Source of the DNA: Rhodosorus marinus
Taxonomy: Eukaryota; Rhodophyta; Stylonematophyceae; Stylonematales; Stylonemataceae
Reading direction: 5' to 3'
Assembly: GCA_029953675.1 (NCBI GenBank)
Contig: JAMWBK010000005.1
Coordinates: 372,001-436,000 of the forward strand
Length of the DNA: 64,000 bases
Shown: positions 55,966 through 64,000 of the stretch, piece after piece
Numbering within the stretch: the stretch's first letter is position 1
How the letters are laid out: each line of letters starts with the position of its first letter
Translations under genes and position numbers: made by a program
Notes under the pieces: generated by a model
Told to the model about the DNA's origin: nothing
The model's database searches: none
What the model saw: the letters and a program-made list of their open reading frames with translations, nothing else

Positions 55966-56269
55966 TGACACGTTCTCCATTAACGCGTGTCGGTGATCCA
56001 AAATAATTTTAAATTCCCTTTTGGGTTTTGTCTTTTATCTATCTTGGATACTCCTTCTCTAGCTCTAATCCTGTAACCATTCATTCAATCCTGAGACGGA
56101 AGGTCGTAACTTCCGTATTTATAGGCTTCCGGTTCATGTCCTGGGTTTGCTAGACTACTATTATTAGATCTAGACATATCTAGTATTAGCCAAATGTCAG
56201 CCATTTGGCCCGACTATTATTAGACCTGTTTTGGGCTACACTCCTGACGGCTGACTTGTTGTTCGGTCA
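55966..56269 (-). repeat. 5' LTR of the gypsy element
   Basis: 304 bp, matching the left LTR. It includes a tatttataggcttcc block on the plus strand and a roughly 20-bp local duplication not in the other LTR. The differences between the two LTRs (several substitutions plus two indels) mean the insertion is not brand new. Confidence 0.9.
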
Positions 56270-56280
56270 GGACGTCACAG

Positions 56281-56527
56281 CAAAGTCACAGGGGTTTGTG
56301 GGGCGGGGGTGGGGTCGCTGGATTGAACATGTCCTAAGCTCGCAAAGTTAGATTTAGCTCGCATGCGACGGATGAGATGAATTTCTGTCAGCTGAATAAA
56401 ACGAAAATGCGGAAGCTTAATGTCGTTTGAGTAAGGCCTCACGACGCCAACCCCCCCCCCCCCCACCCCCTTTCCTGACCTCCAATGGATGTTGTGATGT
56501 TGATGAGATAGTGTCAGCAGCGCTAAT
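56281..56527 (+). repeat. flanking direct repeat A, right copy
   Basis: About 247 bp, the partner of 51076-51320, placed immediately outside the right LTR in the same orientation. It contains a longer C run (about 16) and ends in gtcagcagcgctaat, directly joined to the inverted-repeat element that follows. Confidence 0.92.
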
Positions 56528-56655
56528 AGTAGGGTTGTGCCCAGTGGGTCGAGTTTTTTCGCTGTTTACCCCTCTAAACCCCCCTGTTTTCGGGGGTTTA
56601 ACCACGTCAGGGTCGTAGGCAGAGAAAAACTCGACCCACTTGGCACAACCCTACT
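56528..56655. mobile_element. MITE-like inverted-repeat element, copy 1
   Basis: 128 bp with terminal inverted repeats of about 32 bp (agtagggttgtgcc at one end, ggcacaaccctact at the other, continuing through gtgggtcgag). An inner small inverted repeat is centred on cccctgttttcgggg. No coding capacity. A second copy lies at 59240. Confidence 0.88.
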
Positions 56656-58394
56656 TATAGGGTCTCGTGTCTACTCCTGCGGGTTTGGACGTAGACTGTA
56701 GTTCTTGAGTAGGTAATGTGGACAGAAGATAGAGTTCTAGCAACGTGGCATGTTTCGATATACATGCACGTGTGACACTAGTCTCGCGATTGAGTATCCG
56801 ACCGATTTTGCCGAAAATCATGACATCCCCTGTTGATCTGTAGTGTGCTAAATTTCAGAGTTCGTGTAGACCTCACTACATGTGCATACAGAAAATGAGG
56901 AGCTTTTCGTCGCACATCTACTGCAGGAATTGTCCCGCGTGGGCAGAGACATCCGCTGTCCACGTGGGAGCTGTTGGAGAATGGTTTCACAGTTCGGGCA
57001 CAGAACACAGTCGCTGGTCTCAGGTCTTGAAGACGATGGCCTCGCATGTAGCTAGCAGTACTACTGGTACTCTCTCATGTAGTACTCTAAGCGAAACTGT
57101 ACCGAGCAAAACCTGCCGATTCCCTTGCGCCGCATTTCGACAGCGGTCTTATGACTGGTAAATAAGTGGAAGGCATCTGGCTGATAGGAAGAAACCCAGG
57201 ACCCGCATGCATCGGGTTGGGTCAAGCCTGTTGTGCTTTTCAATATTCCTCCCCCCCAAGTCGGGAGTTGGAGAACGCAGGGTCGTTTTCGCGGGGTTAG
57301 CGGGAATTAGTTGGCAATAGGTGTATTCCGGTACGTCCGTTGAACAGCCAAATTTGGCTAAGCGGTCTGTGGACAGGACAGGGAAGCAGTTCTTCGGAGG
57401 GGGCGAAACAGAGGGCAGGGGATCCACAGAGTATGGGTGAGGAGAGATACCTGCCTCGACTAGGGCTTGGGAGCATTGCCCATTTTGTAGACAATTGAAT
57501 TTTTTGCAGTAAGCGGACTGATTGTCCTTCGCCCAAGAGCATTGGAAGGCCGAGGGAGAGTGCGGAAATAGAAGCGGATGCTTGCGCAGTCAGTTCTAGC
57601 TTGTCAACATCGAGTTTTTGTGGACGCCAGGCATAGACAAGTTTCTGGAGGTCGTTTCTTGACGAACTCCAGAAACTAATCATAACTCCTTAGCTTTTTT
57701 CGTTTGAAGTTGCACAAGCTTCGCATAACTTTCTTATAGGAACCGTCCGAAACCCGACTAGCTGGTAAGGCCCGGGCTAAACTCATCGTACCTGGGACAC
57801 TGTCGGGTTGGCATCCTGAAGCTGTGATGGACTCCGTAAAACTTTCTCCTCCACATCTGGCACATAGCTGGGTTGCATCAATCTCACGATCACCTATGTT
57901 TGCTCCAATCTACTCAATAATCGCAGGGCAGTATGTCAACCCACAGTCGCCCAGCTTTCACATTTGTAGCAGGCCTTCAATCAATTCTCTCCTCTCTACA
58001 ATATATTAAAATACTTAACAAAAACATGATGCAAAATTTATAGCCAATAGAAAAGGCTTGCTGCGGTGATCTACCATTCATAAACCCCTAAGAACCCAGA
58101 ATCCTTATTATTGGTGTTTGTTTCTTGAATATGAGTATAAAAGAGGTTATTCTTTAGAATACTACTTTATACAATTTAATCCTTTAGGTTTATCCAATGG
58201 TTGACCGTTAATTCAGATGTTAGCCAATCATGTAATTCCCGACCAAATCAAAACAGGTCTACCCAAACTGGGCTTTGTTTTGCAGGGCATATCTACTCGA
58301 TTTCACTCACTGACTAAACGGGCAACCCACTTTCAAGGTTCGGGGCAATTTATTATATTCTAAAGAGCGCGGGAAATGTGAAATATTCCCCACC
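56656..58394. other. intergenic, no supported gene
   Basis: Minus-strand frames at 57297-57683 and 57149-57427, and plus-strand frames near 56880-57161, have no recognised domain and overlap each other. AT-rich from about 57980 to 58380. Confidence 0.4.
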
Positions 58395-58470
58395 TGTAAC
58401 ACCCGGCCGGCAACCCTACTTAGTATGCAGAGGCCTGCATACCAAGCAAGGCTGCCGGCCGGGTGCTACA
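58395..58470. repeat. 76-bp foldback with long imperfect arms
   Basis: Arms tgtaacacccggccggcaac... and, on the other strand, tgtagcacccggccggcagc... pair over about 36 bp with only a few mismatches, ending at a tgcag/ctgca centre. The GC-rich cccggccggc is striking in an AT-rich setting. It could be a small MITE or a structured RNA element. Confidence 0.88.
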
Positions 58471-59239
58471 GCCTGTTTAATCGAGAAGTTTCTGTCCAAG
58501 CGCCGATGCTCGTTGGTTCTCCTCATCTGTAGAGTTCAGAGGCAACCAACCGAAGCTAACAATCTCGTACGTGCAAACTGCAAGTCTGGAGACCAAGGTT
58601 TTCAAAGTTTTCGAGGAAACCTCGCAACTGGCACAAGTCATGGAGTACCCATGTATCACTCACCCCGAAGAGCCCCAAGTTGATGGCAACTACTAACCCT
58701 GACCAACCTTTGGCAGTGTGGGGTAGTGCCAGGTGCCTAACAGGAAGATGCCAGTAAGCTCCGCACGTTTAGTTCTCCAAAGGCTCTTGAGAGAAACTCT
58801 CATTTCAGGAAACTCCATAGAAGCCTGGGCAAGAGACCGAAGGTTTGAAAAAGAAAATGACTGGTCATCGGGGACGCCACGCTCTACCAAGTACATCGCT
58901 GTACTGAACGAGAGCGGCAGAAACGCAGAACACGTAATCCTTCGCCTTTCATATTCCTTAATAGTTTACAGCGGGATCAATGCCCCAAGTCCCACCATGT
59001 AGGTCCCGATTCTTCCTGAGCCGGTGTAGGAGCGACGGTTGTTCCAAGATAAGGTATACTATTCTCTGAGCAGACGATCACAAATATTTCTATAAACATC
59101 TCTAGCCAAGCTCGCACTCCATAGGAACCACCGCAGGTTCAGAATGCCTCATTTAAAAATAAGATCAACGCCCCGGGAGGGTTTGTAAGGATAGATAATT
59201 TGGCCCCCCAGCTGATTCCCATCATACAACGATACTACA
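58471..59239. other. intergenic, no supported gene
   Basis: Short frames on both strands (for example 58733-59002 plus) lack domains. Confidence 0.4.
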
Positions 59240-59366
59240 ATTAGGGTTGTTCCAAGTGGGTCGGGTCTTTTGCTGTATACGATCCTCTTAAACCCCCCTG
59301 TTTTCGCGGGTTTAAACACTTCTGGGTCGTCAACAGCGAAAAACCCGACCCACTTGGCACAGCCCT
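59240..59366. mobile_element. MITE-like inverted-repeat element, copy 2
   Basis: About 127 bp, same family as 56528-56655: ends tagggttgttccaagtgggt and, inverted, agggctgtgccaagtgggt, with the same inner cccccctgttttcg core. Its terminal repeats extend about 34 bp. Copies 1 and 2 differ by scattered substitutions. Confidence 0.88.
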
Positions 59367-62300
59367 GCGCTACTGTTGTGGTGTGTGTAGCCCTGAGGTC
59401 TCTATGGTCTCCATCAACCCGACCAAATCCTAAACGTACACGAAAAATCAGCAGCCAGAGAACTTCTAAAAGTAGAAATTCCATAGAAAGCCTAACAGGC
59501 GCTCCTCAACCCTAAAAATAATAAACAATTCCATCTACATTCCGTCATTTTTGCATGGACTAGATTTGTAATGTTTTTTTTTATGAAAACCCGCCAAAAA
59601 TATGGGAGCAGACTGTAGAGCCAGAGAAAGTGGAGGCGACTGTAGGGAAGGGACCGCTTTCATCACATGCTGCGAGTCGCTCGTTTTTGTGTATGACATC
59701 ATGAATAGCGTGGGAAAAAAAATACTCAAGGCGGGTGAGAATCTTATTTCGGCATGAATTTTGATCCTCTCCATGCAGAGTACGTTCTAAAATGTCATCT
59801 TCCGTTTGCTCACGAGATCTTGTCGCTACTGAATTGACTGCATATGATCTTGTCGCTACTGAATTGACTACATACATACATGCACGCGGAAGGCACATCA
59901 CAATGGCCAGCCCACAAATGATAGATCAAAGAGCGGTCCGCGCATCGCCGTGCTCGCTTCTTGGTCCCGTCGGAACTCCCAGGGCGCTCCTTTCTTGCCC
60001 ATATCCAGTTCCGCATTTGGCATAGTAACCGTGTGTGGGAGATCTTGTCGCGCATGGGCTATCGATTTGTTCGGGTCAGATGTTCAAGACTCGCACCGGC
60101 AAGACAAAGCGAATTCCAAGTGAACCTGCAGGTCCATGCAGACGAACAGGGTCTTGTCCCCAGGACGAGTGATAGGTGGGTGATCCACTCATCGTCCCGA
60201 GGGGAAGAATCACCTCCTCCCGCCCCAGCACAGCGTCCTCGGATGAGATTCTGTTGTCACGAGTATATTCAATCATGTGTAGCTCTCCTCTCAATACTTT
60301 GTTCTATTGGAATTTGTCCGACAGGTCCTCAGTCAAAGCTGACTCCAAGCTGGTCGCCGATCTCCAGCCGGGGCTCCTCTCCGCTCGCAATTACGTACTA
60401 ATCCCTCCGGCCGACATTAACCGGAACTCCATATTTTCGTAACTTTTAGATCGTTCTTCCACATGTTCAATTGTCGTTCCAACAAAGAAATTCGTTAAAT
60501 ATATATCCGTTTAAGTTCACCTCGAATTCAATTCAATTTCCCTATTAAACCTAGAAAACAGGCACGACGCGCGTCACCGACTTGGAACGTTGTGACTAAC
60601 AAACCTACCCAATGGACTGGAGCTTTGTTCTTTGTTAAGAGCTCTATAAAAAGCAGGGGATACCAGGACGAGAAAAAAATGCCATATACTAACAAATTTA
60701 TTTCATATTTCTGAATTTAGTAAAGGTCGACGAACTTTACCCTGTAGACATGTAGACCAGAAATTCATAGCGTGATTGTCCATAGTAGGGGTAGGTATTC
60801 CTTCCACGCATGGAAAAATGCCGCTGTTCTCGTATTCGATAGAAAGAGGAGGAGCGTAAGAAGCACTTGCTTATGGAGCGCGCGCGCCCACTGGCTAATC
60901 GGCCCCCCCCAAAAAGATATAATTAATTCCCCTTGTTGTTGTACTTTCTAAAACCAACTTATTTTATGGTGAAATGGACGTGTAAACAGTACGGGAGAAG
61001 TTGGTTGCTCCCAGTTTTCGCCATATTTGGTCTTCAAAAATGAGTGAATTTCATTGCGGTCAGACGTCGCGACGGAACAAGCTTAAGCCAGCATCTGTCT
61101 AAAAATAATACGAATACTTGTTGTCGTGAGAGACACCCTACAGGAATAGTGGGTCCTATGGAAGGGGAAGAGAGGATCATGATTCCATGATTTCTAAAGA
61201 TGGATTCATCCCCCAGTTACTATATTTCGTTTTCACTAAAAAAACGGAGGACATCAGACGAAACTGCACGGAAATGAAAAACAGCTTACAAAATCCTAAG
61301 GATAGAATCAGTAGAGAGATGAAGAAACCCCCTTTTTGAACTATTAAGGAGAGGGTAGAATAGGGATGCTTAGTCGGCATATACCTTACCCAAAGTTGCA
61401 CATCCAAAAATACAAATAGTTTTGTAATGATTTGTGCTCACCCTAAATATGACTTCATTTTAAGACTTCATACTTGTTATCTAAAGTGGTGCGGAAAGGG
61501 GAGGGGTGGTCGGCGGTCCTGGGCAGCCCCAAGAGGTTCCTAAAAAGAAAACAAATAAATGAATTGTGTATGTACGTGCTAGTTTTCAAGCAGTAAAACA
61601 CTTCTACCCCATTGTTGGAAAGAGTCTAAAACAAAACAAAACGAAATGCAGCGCTTAGGAAGAATTTTTTTACCAAAATAACCCCATGATACATTTTCTT
61701 AACTTCACTTCCCCCCCCACCCACCCCGTTTCTTTTTTCATTTTCAGCAGAGCTCATCCAAGCCGATTTAGAAAAATATTACAATTCAAGAACAATCCAT
61801 AGCGTCGTACCGTTTTTGGATCCATGGCTTCCATTTAACAAAAACTTGTTTTTCCTGAAATCTATTAAACTCCATCTCTTGCATGCACATTTTTCTATTT
61901 GTATTCATTCATACCTTCTGTTTTTATTGGCTATTATTTTCTAATATGTATATATTAAATAAATAAATAAGCGGTGAAAATAAGTGAAAATGGAAATGCG
62001 CTTAGATTCCGCCAAAGTTAGAAAAATGACGTGTGCTGTGAGCAGACTGAGGAATTAAGGTTTTTTTCTTCATTGAGAAGGAGAGAGGGAAGCAGTCATT
62101 TGGGGAAATCCCGGACTTTGAGAGTTCGGTGGAGCTGCTCGCATATTTATTTTGCTCTCTGTTGGGGGTTGTGGGGGGGGGCGAGGTGGAGAAAGGCATT
62201 TTCTATTGGAGTGACTGCAAGATTTTTGATCGAATTTTTTTTGAAGGCGAGATTCTTTGTTTCATTCTCCACAGAGGAATTCGTGTTTTTTTTTTTCTCC

Positions 62301-62433
62301 TTCCTGTACTGTGCGAGCGCCTTCGAATTTTTGCCACTGTATGCATATATAGTGTGAGTTGGGTGGGGTGGAATGGGTTGTTGCGTGGGCTGTAGCGATC
62401 AGCGTAGCGGGCGGGGTGCTTTCGTGATTGATT
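59367..62433. other. 3-kb intergenic region
   Basis: A plus-strand frame at 59961-60401 has no known domain. A short tandem duplication of gatcttgtcgctactgaatt lies at 59815-59873 (30-bp period). From 60430 to 62000 it is AT-rich with several homopolymer runs. The end presumably holds the promoter of the zinc finger gene. Confidence 0.4.
59815..59873 (+). repeat. 30-bp direct tandem duplication
   Basis: gatcttgtcgctactgaatt followed by gact occurs twice in a row, separated by gcatat, giving a 30-bp period. Confidence 0.9.
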
Positions 62434-62961
62434 ATGTTTAGAGAAGGGCGACGCGGTGTTTATGGAAATGGGATGACAGTCGCGAAGAGGACTGGTGGAC
62501 CTAGACGGGATCTGAAGTATCGGTGTACATGGGAAGGATGCGAGAAGAGTTTTTCTCGTCATTATAATTTTAATGTGCATTTGCGGTTACACACCGGATT
62601 GGAGCCCTATGCTTGTCCACATGAGGGCTGTTCGAAGCGCTTCAAGTGGCAGTCGGGGTTGACAAACCATATTCGAAAACATGAGAACGGTCTCGCTGGA
62701 CAGGATAGCGAGGATATGAAACGATCTGCTGGATGGTATACGAGAGCTCTGGACGGAAAGCGTAGGCTGGAGAACCGGGATTTCACGAGTTCCAGTGATG
62801 AAGATGGGTCCATGTTTGAATTTGAAGTACGAGAAATAGGCATCCAGTCATCGGGAGTCGTGCTCGGCGGAGACAGCTACGGGGTAGAATATGTTGTGAA
62901 AGACAAAGTCCTGATAAGGGCCTCAATTGAGAAACAAGAACCTTCTGTAAATGAAGCGTAG
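62434..62961 (+). CDS. two-finger C2H2 zinc finger protein
   Basis: Single-exon protein of 175 residues. Two adjacent TFIIIA-type fingers: YRCTWEGCEKSFSRHYNFNV (Cys31, Cys36, His49, His53) and YACPHEGCSKRFKWQSGLTN (Cys61, Cys66, His79, His83), joined by the linker HTGLEPY, close to the canonical TGEKPY type. The short N-terminus is basic (MFREGRRGVYGNGMTVAKRT). The C-terminal half is polar with a Ser/Asp/Glu patch (TSSSDEDGSMFEFE) that may be acidic activation-like. A DNA-binding transcription factor is likely; target unknown. ATG 62434 is the first in frame after an ATT/TTG run. Confidence 0.82.
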   Translation: MFREGRRGVYGNGMTVAKRTGGPRRDLKYRCTWEGCEKSFSRHYNFNVHLRLHTGLEPYACPHEGCSKRFKWQSGLTNHIRKHENGLAGQDSEDMKRSAGWYTRALDGKRRLENRDFTSSSDEDGSMFEFEVREIGIQSSGVVLGGDSYGVEYVVKDKVLIRASIEKQEPSVNEA

Positions 62962-63315
62962 TCTATACATAGCGACGATTGTAGAGCTGAGAGAGATCGC
63001 TGCAACGTTGATTTTCCTTTTTTCATTTCTAACTGCATTTATGTAAATCTAACATCATTTCGCTAAGCATACTTAGATGATCAAAAAATTGGTCATCACA
63101 CTCAGTATTCACATTTTTGTGAAGGCAAGGTGTTAGTTCGGTTAGTCTTAGTCCAACGGCGAGCCAGAAAACCGAAATCTGAACCCAAAGGGACATCGAG
63201 ACAGCTGCAATGCAGCCATGTCCATTTTGTCCAATAATCCTCTCCACGCTGTCCACAATCTTGGTTGTCAGAGGTTGTTCTAGGCGGACAGCCATCGGCT
63301 CGAACGGGCTTGACG
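62962..63315. other. spacer between convergent genes
   Basis: Lies between the zinc finger and MiaA-like stop codons. A minus-strand frame at 63029-63295 has no domain and sits in the MiaA-like 3' region. Confidence 0.5.
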
Positions 63316-64000
63316 TTAGTTGGACGGGAGGAATCTTTTTGATTTATACTGATCGTGACGTTTGGTTGGGGAACCAGACTCGTCGGGTATGATATTCAGC
63401 TCTTTCCGCACCCCCTCTGCGAGTGCTTCAATTCTTCGCTGGACATCCCTCATGAAAAACTTGTCCAGAATCGTCTCATTGTAATTTCTCAGTTTGAGCA
63501 TCTTCATTGCTTCTCTATCTCGAGCCAGAGAGTGCTCCTTCAAAAGCATCACCTCCCGCGTGTTACGATAGGCGTCGAACTCCTCCCGGCTACATTGGAA
63601 GAGATGTACCAATGTTTCGTCCAGGGATTGCGCATCTACTGTGTCTACCCACACGAAATCCGGTTCCTTCTTGAAAACCTTGAGCTGATTCCGAGCCAAC
63701 TTCCTGTTATTGTACACCATTTGCTGTGCCCAACAAAAGAGCAAGATCTCAGGGCATCAGGATAAGCACAGCTTGGGTGTACATGCTAGTTTGTCCCAAC
63801 TTGTTCAAACCTACCTCTACGTAATGCACCACTGCAGGCCTCTTCCGAGTTTGCTCTATGCCCCGGGCAAACTTGAGGAGAACCTCCTTGGTCTCCGCAT
63901 AGCCGACGCTCCTTGATACAGCAAATCCGTCTGGAATCAGATCGTTTTCAAGGAGGAACGCGACCTCTTCTATAATACCGTTATGTCGCAGCATCGATCG
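63316..64000 (-). CDS. tRNA dimethylallyltransferase (MiaA/TRIT1/MOD5 family), C-terminal part
   Basis: Enzyme adding an isopentenyl group to A37 of tRNAs reading U-starting codons. Only the 3' portion is in the window: an exon running from the right edge to 63815, and the last exon 63723-63316. The joined frame has GIIEEVAFLLENDLIPDG, SRSVGYAETKEVLLKFARG and then MVYNNRKLARNQLKVFKKEP followed by FVWVDT. These correspond to the MiaA blocks GLxxEVxxL, xIGYxExxxxL and TRxxAxRQxxWxxxxxxxxWxD. The N-terminal P-loop and dimethylallyl-diphosphate site lie beyond the window. After the core comes about 110 residues of charged helix (EEFDAYRNTREVMLLKEHSL) without the zinc finger seen in some eukaryotic members. 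The intron (63724-63814) is 91 bp. Confidence 0.8.

Larger units (their letters stand above)
51322..56269 (-). mobile_element. Ty3/gypsy chromovirus-type LTR retrotransposon, frame-disrupted
   Basis: Complete-length element of about 4.9 kb read on the minus strand: 5' LTR at the right, then gag, zinc knuckle, protease, reverse transcriptase, RNase H, integrase and a chromodomain, then the 3' LTR at the left. Domain order PR-RT-RH-INT-chromodomain is that of chromoviruses. The reading frame changes at least four times, so the copy is inactive or the assembly has indels. I find no matching target-site duplication at the LTR ends; instead both sides carry the same ~245-bp repeat. Confidence 0.93.

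Noticed and set aside
57297-57683. Minus-strand frame vaguely like a retroelement RNase H end
   Set aside because: Similarity was only a few small residues (LELTAQASA); no catalytic motif could be found.

Overview
The window looks like nuclear DNA of a photosynthetic eukaryote, most likely a red alga; the lineage is an inference. All protein genes are eukaryotic families. Most are split by short GT-AG introns of about 44 to 190 bp. One gene encodes plant-type DNA topoisomerase VI subunit B. Another begins with a leader (MAFVGGLSVSAGS...) typical of red algal and glaucophyte plastid transit peptides. A CRY-DASH photolyase/cryptochrome is also present. Exon joins given here were worked out by hand from splice signals, reading phase and family similarity. 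They are models, not transcript-supported structures.

Left part (1-15.1 kb): a TruB-type tRNA pseudouridine synthase running off the left edge (-), a TM9SF/nonaspanin (-), a MAK/ICK/MOK (RCK) protein kinase (-), a Pol5/MYBBP1A nucleolar protein (+) and RPA32 (-). Middle (16.8-31.8 kb): CRY-DASH with a long acidic tail (+), a decayed Ty1/copia remnant, a TPT/SLC35 transporter (+), a voltage-sensor domain fused to a TKL protein kinase (+), and the cohesin subunit SCC3/STAG (-). Then come a 16-bp minisatellite, another copia remnant, two p24/TMED cargo receptors facing apart, and a diverged ~180-bp tandem array.

Right part (40-64 kb): a membrane-anchored M20 dipeptidase (+), TOP6B (-), a putative plastid protein with PGEYGY repeats (-), the ribosome biogenesis factor PPAN/SSF1 (-), and a frame-broken Ty3/gypsy chromovirus with both LTRs, flanked on both sides by a ~245-bp direct repeat. 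Beyond it are two copies of a ~128-bp inverted-repeat element and a separate 76-bp foldback, then a two-finger C2H2 protein (+) and the C-terminal part of a MiaA/TRIT1-type tRNA dimethylallyltransferase running off the right edge (-).

The genes are unrelated housekeeping units rather than an operon. They do include several for chromosome maintenance (RPA32, SCC3, TOP6B, CRY-DASH), secretory traffic (TM9SF, two p24s) and tRNA/ribosome biogenesis (TruB, MiaA, Pol5, PPAN). The most unusual object is the intact voltage-sensor/kinase fusion at 25347-27185. It has S1-S4 segments, no pore, and a complete set of kinase catalytic residues in one uninterrupted 612-codon frame.
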